Source: Candidatus Omnitrophota bacterium | GTDB taxonomy: Bacteria > Omnitrophota > Gorgyraeia > Zapsychrales > Zapsychraceae | Assembly: GCA_023247445.1 (NCBI GenBank) | Contig: JAHFGL010000014.1 | Span: forward strand, 1 to 48,339 | DNA length: 48,339 nucleotides | Reading direction: 5' to 3' | Shown here: one piece after another, positions 38,001-45,520 of the stretch | Layout: each line of letters opens with the position of its first letter | Numbering within the stretch: the stretch's first letter is position 1 | Position numbers and translations under genes: made by a program | Notes under the pieces: generated by a model | Seen by the model: only the letters and a program-made list of their open reading frames with translations | The model's database searches: none | Told to the model about the DNA's origin: nothing

Positions 38001-41000
38001 ATGGCATAATTACCCCAGATCGCCGAGGATTTATCCCATTCAAGAAGCAGATACAAGTTGCCCTGGGTGTCGGTCGCTTGATAATTCTTTTGCGAGGCAT
38101 CGCCATAAACAGGATAGTATTGATCCGGATCGAGACTCTTAAATAATTCTTTGCGTTCGCGATCACTATCAAAACTTGATGTGATTAAATATTTTCCAAG
38201 GACCTTTCCTTTTAAGTAATAGGCGAACTTACCTTCGGTCCAGAATCCATTTTTGAATTTATCATCTTGCTGAACTGGTTCAATGTTTCCAGTATTAAAG
38301 GTGTAACCCGCTTTGGCATCACCCATCGCCACAAAGAACATGTAATCTTCACCGACGCGCACAGCCTTAACGTATTGTTGAACAGGAATGCTTACCCCTT
38401 GATCGTTCTCGAGAGATTTTTCGGTTAGAACGCCAGGAAGCGGTACAACGGACGCATGTTCGGCGTCAGCTAAATTATCTTTACCTTTGACAGTTTCTTG
38501 GATGACGAAATCGTAATCGCCCTTGGGCAAGATAACATCAAGCGTGACCTGCTCGCTTGCACCGATAGAATCATTTCCTTCGATTAATTCTCTCGGCGTT
38601 AACCCACGTTTTTCAACAATTGGAATTTCCGTGAACAGTTCTCCTGCCTTCATAATGCGGATGCTTTGTAAGTTCGCATTCAAACGATCCACCTTAATGG
38701 TTTCTCCACTGACGAGAATATTTTGAACGCTCAGACTATTTTCTTTACTTTGCGCAATCAACCATTTGAGGTGATCGTCTTGTTTGAGCTTTTGATCGGC
38801 GAAATATTTTGCGAGCTCTTCGTCATCTTTGATGGTTCTAAAGTTGATCGACTTTGGTTTGGTTTCATCATACTTGCCATCTTTACTCTCAACGTAAGCA
38901 ACATAGGCATATTGACGATCAAGATGAATCGGTTCACCTTTATTATCAATGCCGTCCCAGAGAATTGGATCAGAAATATTTAAACGATCACCTTGGAAGG
39001 TGCGCACGACCGCCTTGGTATCGGTGTCGATGATATCCAATTTCCAATATTCAACAAACGCCGTGTAGTTATTGAAGATTCTAAATTCAGGTTTCTGCGC
39101 AAAGATATCATTGTGAACGATGATTTCATCGCCGAACAAGCTGACATTCATGCGCGGCGTTGGCCTATCCTTATCATGAGAAATATTTACTTTCTCGGTG
39201 AAGAACCTTTGATCAACATTTTTGAATCGATCATAATCCATGTTGACGCCGAAGTTAACCTTAGAGAGAGATCCTGGCGTAATATCCACAACCACCACTT
39301 TATCCGTCGTCAAATAACTTCCTTCCGGCAAGGTGGATTCATCAACTCTAAATAAATGTCGTCCCGGAATTAAGCCTGGAATATTAAAGAGTCCATTTTT
39401 GTCAGTTTGAATAACGGTGCCATCTTCCATGACGATACGGACGTTCGGCACTGGATTTTCTTTGATCGTGTCGCGATCCAAATAAACATATTCAGGCGCG
39501 TCTTGACGTCCATTTTCATTAAGATCAAAGAAGACTTTACCCAAGACCGAGCCTAAATCAAAGGTTGGATCAAGAACAACCTTAACAACCGCACTGGCAT
39601 TGTTCGACAATCGTTGGCCAGTTAAATATGTGGCGACGGCGGTGTTTTCATAACTTCCAACGGTTACACCCGCACCGATGACTAATTGATATTTGAGAAC
39701 CTTTGTTGCCCCAGCGGCGACGGTTCCAATGTTAAACTTAACCGGTCGATTTCCAATTGGATTACCAATTGGAACGTTATCTAAAATCACACGGCCTTCT
39801 ACGAATTTAAATCCTGGCGGAATGTTATCTTCAAGATAAACGCTAGCCACACTCGTTGTACTTCGATTTTCAATCGTGACGGTATAGGTGACCACATCAC
39901 CAATTCGGGCTTCCTTCTTATTAGCATCTTTGGTAATACGTAAGATCTGTGCGTCGGAATCCATGGGGTGATCAATTTCTAAGATAATGCCAGCAACAGT
40001 TATCGTTTCTCCCTTGGAACCTGTTGTAACCGTACGTCCTGCCGGGAAGCTTGTCTCAACCGATGGATAACTATAATTACCCGCGGTTACCGTCATATAA
40101 TAATTTCCGTCGGCAGCGATGAAGCTATAGAATCCGTCGGCGCCGGTGACCACAGGATTGACATCCGCCGCATCCAAATCAACGCCGGGAACAGCCGCGA
40201 CACCCGTTGCCGCTCGATAGAAAGTAACCGTCGCGTTTTCAATCGGATTGCCCGACACAGAATCAAAGACAACCCCAAACGGATCGGTCAATCTAACGGC
40301 TAAAATATTACTTGCTACCCCATCAACAGTCACAGAAAGATACGTAACCCCCTTGGTCAAGGCCGTTGTCAAATCAATCGAATAATTTCCAGAAGCATTC
40401 GTCGTCCCTGATCCGACAGTTTGTAGAAGAAGATTACCGCTGGCATCATTAGCAACAATCGTCACCGTCGAGTTGGCTAACCCACGTCCAATAATCGTTG
40501 GCGTTGGATCGCTGATTCTTTCATTAACCGCTGGAGAGGTAATCGTTGGAACATCATCGGTTGATGGACTGGCACTGACGGTGACCGCAACCGACGAACC
40601 TGGCGCTCCGCCGACATACGGTGTTAATGAATTTGCACCCACGGACATGGCGACGGTGGCCTCCACACGCCAATTACCATTAGCATCAGCGGTTGCTGTA
40701 GCGACGGTATTGCCGCCAATATCTTTAATCGTCACAACCGACCCAGCATCGGCTGTACCAATAATTGTTGGTAAAGTATCTATGGTTTGATTGCCGGTGG
40801 CTGGAACATTGATCGCCACATTAAGGAAGATCCATTGTGGAGTTGCGGCGGCATCCGCATTATCGTTACCGCCTCCATTGGTACAGTTGATACAAGTAAT
40901 ATCGTTGTTGACCCCCGTAACTTCGGAATCACTGACGCTGGCATAAAGAATGCTTTGAGCTCCGTTGGGGAATGCAATATTCCAATCACCGGCGGCAGCG

Positions 41001-43780
41001 GTTTTAGATAATGTAATCTTGCTCGCGCTGGTTCCGGTGATGGTAAATGTATTATTGATCGTTTGTGTTGTTGCTGTTGTAAATTGAATTGTCTTGCCGG
41101 CGGTCGTTGAAGTCAAATTATAGAATGTTGTATCCCCGGAGATCGTTGCTGTCGCCGCTGTATCAAGCGTTACCGTTCCGGATGAATGTGTAAATGTTCC
41201 GCCGGTATGAGCAAAGTTACCTGCCACGGTAAAGCTCTTAGCCGTTGTTGGTGCTGTCAGAGTTCCACTAGTAATCGAAACGCTGCTATTGGCATCAATG
41301 TTACCGTTGGTCGCCGTGAGTACAGCGGTTGCGCCACCGACTGTTAATGTGCCAGTCGTCGTTAACGTATTGGTATTGGTTGAAATATCAAGAACACCAG
41401 CGCTAATGGTTGTATTTCCAGAAGCAGCCAAACTCGCGGTTGTTCTAAAGATATCCGCACCATTAGTGTCATTAAATGTTAAATGGTAATATGTCGCGAA
41501 TAATTTTCCGCTATAGGTGTCTTGCACACCATCATTGTCACCAACATACTCAAAGGTTCCCGAGTCGGTGTCTTGGGTTAACGAAATCGTTTCATCACCA
41601 CGGGCGCGGATGGTTCCAGTATTGTTATTAAACGCCGTATCAACGGTTAAGTTCTTTCCATTAAGTGTGACAATGGCCCCCGAGGCAACAGTTAAATTTT
41701 CAACTTGAACGTTGGTCGCTAAGATTGGGTCGTTGGCGACATCAGGAATGATCGCGGTATCTTCATCCAGAGGCACAATACCCAGATCCCAATTTGTGGC
41801 TGTATCCCAATTCGTTGGTGTTGTGCCGTCATCACCTTGCCAAGTCATTGTGGCCGCGCCAAATGACCAGTTGGTTGTTGAGCTGGCTGGACTTTCCGTT
41901 GAGCTTCGCGCGACAATCGTTAGACCTCCGGTTGCATCATTATCGCGGACGGTTACATACTTAACAGACTGAGTAGCGCCGGCAGTTAAGACTAAACTTC
42001 CCTTTGTTCCAGCCGATGTGCTGTTAATAGACATATTATTTCCCGAAGTTCCCTGGAGTATTAATGAACCACCAGCAGCAATGGTTTGTGTATTGCCCGC
42101 CCCAACGGTAAAGGTCAATGTTCCATTCGCTGTCACTTTGTATAAACCATAGAATGTTGTGGTACCCGACAAGGTCTGACTGGTTCCATCTAAGGTGACC
42201 GTACCACTGGAATGCGTAAAGGTTCCACCTGAATGCGCAAAGTTTCCAGCGACGGTGAAACTCTTAGTAGCGTTTGGAGCGGTGAAGACTCCATTACTAA
42301 TTGATACAGCGCCATTGGCATCAATGTTTCCGGTCGTCGCCGTCAAGACACCATTGGCTCCATTGACAGAAAGTGTTCCCGTTGTTGTTAATGTATTGCC
42401 ATTGGTAGATATATCCAACGTACCGTTGGTAACCGTTAATGCACCCGCAACCGCAATATTACCGTTGCTTCTAAAGATATCGGCACCGTTGGTATCATTA
42501 AAGGTGAGGTTGAAATAGGCCGCTAGCAATTTACCGGTATAAGTATCCTGAGCCCCATCGTTATCCCCTTGATAGTTAAATGTACCGACGGTTGTATCAT
42601 GAGTTGTGATCGCAACGGTTTCAGATCCAACCAAATTAATGGTACCGTTATTGGTCAGCGTATCGGTAATGGTGAAATTCTTACCCGCTAACGTTAAGGT
42701 TGCTGCGCTACCGATCGTCAAGTTCCCGACGGAAATACCAGCCCCGGCAATGGCGGCAAGGGTTGGATAGGCAGGCGCTCCGTTTGGAATAATAACAATA
42801 TCACCCGCCGTTGGAACGACCCCCACATCCCAGTTTGTTGCGGTATCCCAATTCGTTGGTGTTGTACCATCATCACCCTGCCAAGTAATCGTTGGCGTTC
42901 CAAAATTCCAATTAATCGTTGTTCCGGCGAATAGTTCAGAAGAATGCCGGGCAATCATCGTTAAGCCACCCGAGGCATCATTATTGGCAACCGAAAGATA
43001 ATCTAAATCCTGAACACCACCCGCGTTTAATGTTAACTTACCTTTTGTGCCTCCTGCGCCGGGAACCGTACTTTCAATCGTTAAAATATTTCCAGCGGCG
43101 CCTTTTAATGTCAACGAATGCGTAACCGTCTGAGTGTTCACCTGCTCAAAGGTTAGCTGCTGGGCGGAGCTAACAGTTTTCTGTAAATTATAAAATGTCG
43201 TTGTCCCTAAAATACTGTTACTACCCGTACCCAGATCAACAGTATTATTGCCATGGGTAAAGGTCGCGGTATTATTCCAATTGCCACTGACTGTCATTGT
43301 TAGAGCATTGGCATTAAATATTCCAGCGGAATTGACAAAATTATTACTAATCTCAATGGCATTCGTCAGTAACCGCACTGTTCCAGCACCAGAATGAGTT
43401 AACTTATAAAATAATTTACCAGCGCCCGTTCCTCCTGAGGTTAAATCTTGGGTTACCCCTACACCCGCGATAAAATTAACCAATCCCGTTCCTGGTGTAA
43501 ATGTTCCCGAGTTGACCCAACTTCCCGTTGTAGTAATCGTTCCCGTCGATGTTTGCAATGTTCCAGCGTTGGTGATATTCCCAGGAACATTAAGTGTACC
43601 GGCATTGACATTAAGTTTTGATCCAGCAGGAACCGTCACGCCTTGAGCGTAGGCTGATGATTGACTTAATAAGATAAAAATTAAAAACGCTAAGCCTATA
43701 ACCCCTATATATAGAGAAGAGGCAAGGCTCCGCATCCATTGCCAAATATTCATTTTTAATTTTTTATCTTCTATGTTCAT
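35060..43780 (-). CDS. Giant outer-membrane surface protein: beta-solenoid, Ig-like, DUF11, beta-barrel, helical tail
   Basis: The ATG at 43780 gives 2906 residues (a TTG precedes it). A signal peptide ends near YAQ (about residue 46). Up to about residue 985 come Thr/Asn/Gly-rich beta-solenoid repeats with a 347-residue period. Two Ig-like units follow (about 990-1160, each with PTIIG), then a carboxypeptidase-regulatory-like unit (VVFDSVSGNPIENATV, about 1170). Next are a DUF11-type domain (ITKDANKKEARIGDVVTYTV, about 1275) and an SdrD-B-like domain (GKVFFDLNENGRQDAPEYV, about 1410). A segment with ILWDGIDNKGEP follows (about 1610). From about 1830 to 2770 many amphipathic strands (after DPDQYYPVYGD) suggest an outer-membrane barrel. 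The last about 125 residues are helical and TPR-like. Role: adhesion or surface layer (inference). Confidence 0.85.
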   Translation of the reverse strand: MNIEDKKLKMNIWQWMRSLASSLYIGVIGLAFLIFILLSQSSAYAQGVTVPAGSKLNVNAGTLNVPGNITNAGTLQTSTGTITTTGSWVNSGTFTPGTGLVNFIAGVGVTQDLTSGGTGAGKLFYKLTHSGAGTVRLLTNAIEISNNFVNSAGIFNANALTMTVSGNWNNTATFTHGNNTVDLGTGSNSILGTTTFYNLQKTVSSAQQLTFEQVNTQTVTHSLTLKGAAGNILTIESTVPGAGGTKGKLTLNAGGVQDLDYLSVANNDASGGLTMIARHSSELFAGTTINWNFGTPTITWQGDDGTTPTNWDTATNWDVGVVPTAGDIVIIPNGAPAYPTLAAIAGAGISVGNLTIGSAATLTLAGKNFTITDTLTNNGTINLVGSETVAITTHDTTVGTFNYQGDNDGAQDTYTGKLLAAYFNLTFNDTNGADIFRSNGNIAVAGALTVTNGTLDISTNGNTLTTTGTLSVNGANGVLTATTGNIDANGAVSISNGVFTAPNATKSFTVAGNFAHSGGTFTHSSGTVTLDGTSQTLSGTTTFYGLYKVTANGTLTFTVGAGNTQTIAAGGSLILQGTSGNNMSINSTSAGTKGSLVLTAGATQSVKYVTVRDNDATGGLTIVARSSTESPASSTTNWSFGAATMTWQGDDGTTPTNWDTATNWDLGIVPLDEDTAIIPDVANDPILATNVQVENLTVASGAIVTLNGKNLTVDTAFNNNTGTIRARGDETISLTQDTDSGTFEYVGDNDGVQDTYSGKLFATYYHLTFNDTNGADIFRTTASLAASGNTTISAGVLDISTNTNTLTTTGTLTVGGATAVLTATNGNIDANSSVSITSGTLTAPTTAKSFTVAGNFAHTGGTFTHSSGTVTLDTAATATISGDTTFYNLTSTTAGKTIQFTTATTQTINNTFTITGTSASKITLSKTAAAGDWNIAFPNGAQSILYASVSDSEVTGVNNDITCINCTNGGGNDNADAAATPQWIFLNVAINVPATGNQTIDTLPTIIGTADAGSVVTIKDIGGNTVATATADANGNWRVEATVAMSVGANSLTPYVGGAPGSSVAVTVSASPSTDDVPTITSPAVNERISDPTPTIIGRGLANSTVTIVANDASGNLLLQTVGSGTTNASGNYSIDLTTALTKGVTYLSVTVDGVASNILAVRLTDPFGVVFDSVSGNPIENATVTFYRAATGVAAVPGVDLDAADVNPVVTGADGFYSFIAADGNYYMTVTAGNYSYPSVETSFPAGRTVTTGSKGETITVAGIILEIDHPMDSDAQILRITKDANKKEARIGDVVTYTVTIENRSTTSVASVYLEDNIPPGFKFVEGRVILDNVPIGNPIGNRPVKFNIGTVAAGATKVLKYQLVIGAGVTVGSYENTAVATYLTGQRLSNNASAVVKVVLDPTFDLGSVLGKVFFDLNENGRQDAPEYVYLDRDTIKENPVPNVRIVMEDGTVIQTDKNGLFNIPGLIPGRHLFRVDESTLPEGSYLTTDKVVVVDITPGSLSKVNFGVNMDYDRFKNVDQRFFTEKVNISHDKDRPTPRMNVSLFGDEIIVHNDIFAQKPEFRIFNNYTAFVEYWKLDIIDTDTKAVVRTFQGDRLNISDPILWDGIDNKGEPIHLDRQYAYVAYVESKDGKYDETKPKSINFRTIKDDEELAKYFADQKLKQDDHLKWLIAQSKENSLSVQNILVSGETIKVDRLNANLQSIRIMKAGELFTEIPIVEKRGLTPRELIEGNDSIGASEQVTLDVILPKGDYDFVIQETVKGKDNLADAEHASVVPLPGVLTEKSLENDQGVSIPVQQYVKAVRVGEDYMFFVAMGDAKAGYTFNTGNIEPVQQDDKFKNGFWTEGKFAYYLKGKVLGKYLITSSFDSDRERKELFKSLDPDQYYPVYGDASQKNYQATDTQGNLYLLLEWDKSSAIWGNYAISFTDTEFAQFSRTLYGGKIDYQSVATTQYGDPRTRVIVFNARSKQRSAHNEFLATGGSLYYLKNKDVIEGSDKVRIEVRDRITGLVISSRDMKLNADYEMDNANGRMTFWRPVPFIVESYAITSSELLRGNLVYVVVDYEYDVRDEVEEGSTGGRVKQALTNNVIVGGTFVREGQASQNYELMGTDLTLRLGPATITTEYAESSAEALGTYVSTDGGLTFSQLSTANNAQGRAYGIKGDASLFNRLGTSAYYKWIDNDFSTGSTTAQQGKELKGLGLTFDVTKDTRATVRYDVQTLLDNGNLQTQAQVGATKTATTLMQIVHQLRDLTLTGEYRKQEVSDKKDQFNSETNKEEDLMALRADYKLSDKLTISLAQQKTLKGANNDQTTFGLTAKPDENLTIKAQETIGQSGTATTLGVEANMNKDLTLSAEQSVTRDNAGQVGSITSVGASAKVDDQTSIQTSMGVSEMSPTNKSTTFAFGGTSQVDKDTQNESRVAVTNSSVDGKDVTYTFGTKKRLSDELEMASTRTFGLNKGKQLTDSTYSLIREKDGHKLEGSLSRQYTQDPQEISRSNIFGLTGDINDKWALSGALTRGEVQNLNATTTTRNALSVAIGYVNKDAETGEQILKSSTKLEIRLDSSDQNHRQLVFSNATEGKVTPELTIFNKLEFSNTVNTTTSTVEAAYKEMMIGGAYRPIEFDRLNLLARYTYLENKGPNGQIDSADIEKEITQVLAGEAIYDIDEKWQLAEKYAYRTTQEKVTGFDFTQTHTWLMIHRLNYKINNDWLVGGEFRILTQEEAKDSKRGFLIEAARRLGEHAQLGVGYNFTDFNDDLTALSYTAQGPFVRLTGKFYDQTPEEIERAKAKWLEEKINHWAWAIIQDEISHENSAVLQELNQYFFLAKKANERGDLEESRQIYKDILVAGQMMLDEASEYIRGRINTEKNLKDMKTMADQYIKNGQYEKAKKILEKILEELHFGMLE
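40850..43320 (-). repeat. Internal tandem duplication (1041-base period) in the giant surface gene
   Basis: The sequence GTATCCCAATTCGTTGGTGT occurs at 41802 and 42843, exactly 1041 bases (347 codons) apart. The surrounding protein repeats too, with GDDGTTPTNWDTATNWD in both copies. The unit has an A half (starting at GDDGTT) and a B half (starting near AGNFAH). The order along the protein is B-A-B-A-B, the outer B copies being more diverged. This is recent in-frame expansion of a beta-solenoid. Confidence 0.85.
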
Positions 43781-43804
43781 CAACTTTTAATCTATCCCTA
43801 AGCT

Positions 43805-44602
43805 CTATCTACTCAGCTCCTTCTCAATAACCGCCTTAAGCGCATCGACGTCTCGTTCTTCTATTCTTTTACCATTGATAAAATACGTTGGCGTTCCGGT
43901 CATCCCAACCCGCTGAAACTCCGCCTTATCTTCAGCGATGTAACTGTTCCAGAGAGTGTCCTTCTCTTTAAAATCCTTTTTAAATTTCTTTACATCTAAA
44001 CCAATCTGCTTCGCCAGTTCGTAAAACTTATCTTCATTAAGCTCAGCGTGATGAATAAACAATGCTTCTACCATTTCCCAATATTTGCCTTGCTCTGCCG
44101 CCGCGAAACAGGCCTTGGCCGCCCCTGGAGCAAAAGGATGTGATGGCAATGGATAATGCTTGATCAAATATTGAACTTTATCTTTATACGGCTCGATCGC
44201 TTTCATTAGTCGCGGATGAAACTTTGCACAAAACGGACATTGAAAATCAACAAACTCAACAATTTTTACTGCAGCGTCTTTGCTGCCCTGAAATGGATCA
44301 TGGCCAATGGCAATGTCATATATAGATGACGGTGAATTGGGATTCGCCGTACTTACTTTGGTCAATTCATTTTTGATTCGATCCAGATTATCGGCGAACT
44401 TAACAATTTTTTCCCGTGACTCTTTGAGTTCTTCAGTAAGCTTGGCTTTATCGGCCAGGGAAAGCGCAATGATCCTTTTTTGCTGGTCAATGGTCTTCTG
44501 CATGGCATCATTCATTTCAAATAATTTAAAACCCATGATCAATAACCCACCCAACTCAATAATGGCGATTAACGAAAAAACTAAAAACATTTTTTTATTC
44601 AT
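43805..44602 (-). CDS. Membrane-anchored DsbA/thioredoxin-like protein
   Basis: From the ATG at 44602 (GGGAG upstream; the longer frame from 44653 is rejected) the 265-residue protein starts with a membrane anchor (KMFLVFSLIAIIELGGLLIM). A coiled coil of about 70 residues follows, then a DsbA-like domain. The active site is FVDFQCPFCAKF (Cys122, Cys125), and the cis-proline loop is GTPTYFINGKR. It resembles BdbD/DsbA-type periplasmic thiol oxidases or disulfide chaperones. It lies 24 bases before the giant surface gene and is first in that operon, so it may help fold or export the surface complex. The giant protein itself is cysteine-poor, so its true client is unclear. Confidence 0.92.
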   Translation of the reverse strand: MNKKMFLVFSLIAIIELGGLLIMGFKLFEMNDAMQKTIDQQKRIIALSLADKAKLTEELKESREKIVKFADNLDRIKNELTKVSTANPNSPSSIYDIAIGHDPFQGSKDAAVKIVEFVDFQCPFCAKFHPRLMKAIEPYKDKVQYLIKHYPLPSHPFAPGAAKACFAAAEQGKYWEMVEALFIHHAELNEDKFYELAKQIGLDVKKFKKDFKEKDTLWNSYIAEDKAEFQRVGMTGTPTYFINGKRIEERDVDALKAVIEKELSR

Positions 44603-44673
44603 TCCGCTCCCATCCCTTTCAATTTGGTTTCTATTAATAAATTTTCCTGTCACCTTTTTATTTTTCTCTCCAT

Positions 44674-44698
44674 CCCTACACCCTAACCCCTAATTCCC
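44674..44698 (-). repeat. Telomere-like C-rich repeat; canonical G-quadruplex motif on minus strand
   Basis: Four C tracts (44674-76, 44681-83, 44687-90, 44696-98) are separated by 4, 3 and 5 bases. On the minus strand this is GGG-N5-GGGG-N3-GGG-N4-GGG, a canonical quadruplex motif. It lies between the dsbA-like gene and the toxin-antitoxin promoter. A matching element sits at 45497-45520. Confidence 0.75.
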
Positions 44699-44702
44699 TT
44701 AC

Positions 44703-44731
44703 TTGCCGAATTTCCGAAAGTATGATATATT
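44703..44731 (+). promoter_or_regulatory. Promoter with inverted repeat for the toxin-antitoxin pair
   Basis: TTGCCG (44703-44708) and TATATT (44726-44731) are spaced by 17 bases. TTGCC (44703-44707) and GGCAA (44734-44738) form an inverted repeat framing the promoter, a likely operator for the AbrB-like antitoxin. Confidence 0.6.
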
Positions 44732-44753
44732 TTGGCAAATAGGAGGAACAAAA

Positions 44754-45014
44754 ATGACCATTACCATGACGACCAAAAACCAAATCACGCTGCCTAAAAA
44801 AATCGTTGACGCACTGCATCTTCACCAAGGCTCCCTCTTTGATGTCAAAGTCTCCAAAAATCGCATTGAACTGATTCCACTTAAAGTCGAAGAAAATCCG
44901 TTTACTGATGAAGATTACAAAAGGCTTGAAAAGCTTTATCAAAAAGAAAAGCATACGGCTAAAAAGGTCACCAAAGAATATATTGACAGTCTTGGAAAGA
45001 AAGAAAAATCGTAA
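44754..45014 (+). CDS. AbrB/MazE-like antitoxin
   Basis: The 86-residue protein begins MTITMTTKNQITLPKKIVDA, the swapped-hairpin DNA-binding fold of AbrB/SpoVT antitoxins. This is followed by SLFDVKVSKNRIELIPL. The C-terminal Lys-rich helix (YKRLEKLYQKEKHTAKKVTK) would bind the toxin. The ATG at 44754 has a perfect AGGAGG; the longer frame from 44703 is rejected since it would start inside the promoter. The stop is directly followed by the toxin ATG (TAAATG). Confidence 0.92.
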   Translation: MTITMTTKNQITLPKKIVDALHLHQGSLFDVKVSKNRIELIPLKVEENPFTDEDYKRLEKLYQKEKHTAKKVTKEYIDSLGKKEKS

Positions 45015-45320
45015 ATGCCGCTTTTTCTGTCGCTTCTCTCCTCTTTTGATCGAAGCCTTAAGAATCTTGATTCCACGCAGCAAGAAACCGTGGAACTTAT
45101 TCTTAAGGCTCTCGAGGTCTACTATGCCTCGGATTGTAATTTGTCTGAAGCCCAAAAAATTTCTCCCCGTTTTTTCTACAAGCAGCTGCGTAAGCCTTTT
45201 TATGAAGCCGGTGTCGAAGGCAAAATCCGTGTAGTCATAAGACGCGATGGCCCTGCCTGCGTTGCCATGTTGACCGGCAACCATGACCAAGTCAAACGCT
45301 TCTTGGCGAATCAAAGCTAA
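45015..45320 (+). CDS. RelE-like toxin
   Basis: The 101-residue protein has the small alpha/beta pattern of RelE/ParE toxins: an N-terminal FDRSLKNLDSTQQETVEL helix pair, then FFYKQLRKPFYEAGVEGKIR, VVIRRDGPACVAMLTGNHDQ and a last helix. RelE toxins cut mRNA on the ribosome (family knowledge). The catalytic residues cannot be assigned securely by eye. It starts with no gap after the AbrB-like antitoxin. AbrB-antitoxin with RelE-toxin is a less common but known pairing. Confidence 0.85.
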   Translation: MPLFLSLLSSFDRSLKNLDSTQQETVELILKALEVYYASDCNLSEAQKISPRFFYKQLRKPFYEAGVEGKIRVVIRRDGPACVAMLTGNHDQVKRFLANQS

Positions 45321-45377
45321 TCCTCGGACAATACACTTTAATAAATTTCTAATCATTTCGATTAATTTCAATTGTTT

Positions 45378-45443
45378 CGTTATCTTGAGCAAAGCGAAGG
45401 ATCTCTTAAGAGATTCTTCGTCACTTTGTTCCTCAGAATGACG
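45378..45443. repeat. Dispersed palindromic repeat element
   Basis: The 66-base element has central palindrome ATCTCTTAAGAGAT (45401-45414), flanked by CTTGAGCAAAGCGAAGG and CTTCGTCACTTTGTTCCTCAG arms. It is the common intergenic element whose translation gives the false peptide RHSEEQSDEES. It lies after the toxin gene. Confidence 0.85.
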
Positions 45444-45496
45444 AAAGTTCATAATTAATTTTCTATCTTCCATCTCCTACCTCTCTATCCTCTAAT

Positions 45497-45520
45497 CCCT
45501 AACCCCTAAACCCTATCCCC
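45497..45520 (-). repeat. Telomere-like C-rich repeat with G-quadruplex motif at the stop codon
   Basis: C tracts at 45497-99, 45503-06, 45511-13 and 45517-20 give minus-strand GGGG-N3-GGG-N4-GGGG-N3-GGG. The last base overlaps the stop codon of the tail-fibre-like gene (TAG GGG). Related C/T-rich sequence extends back to about 45461. It could act in mRNA 3'-end stability or termination (inference). Confidence 0.75.

Noticed and set aside
44676-45473. Minus-strand frame of 265 codons opposite the toxin-antitoxin pair
   Set aside because: It begins in the dispersed element (RHSEEQSDEES peptide) and runs antisense to both TA genes; no family features are seen.
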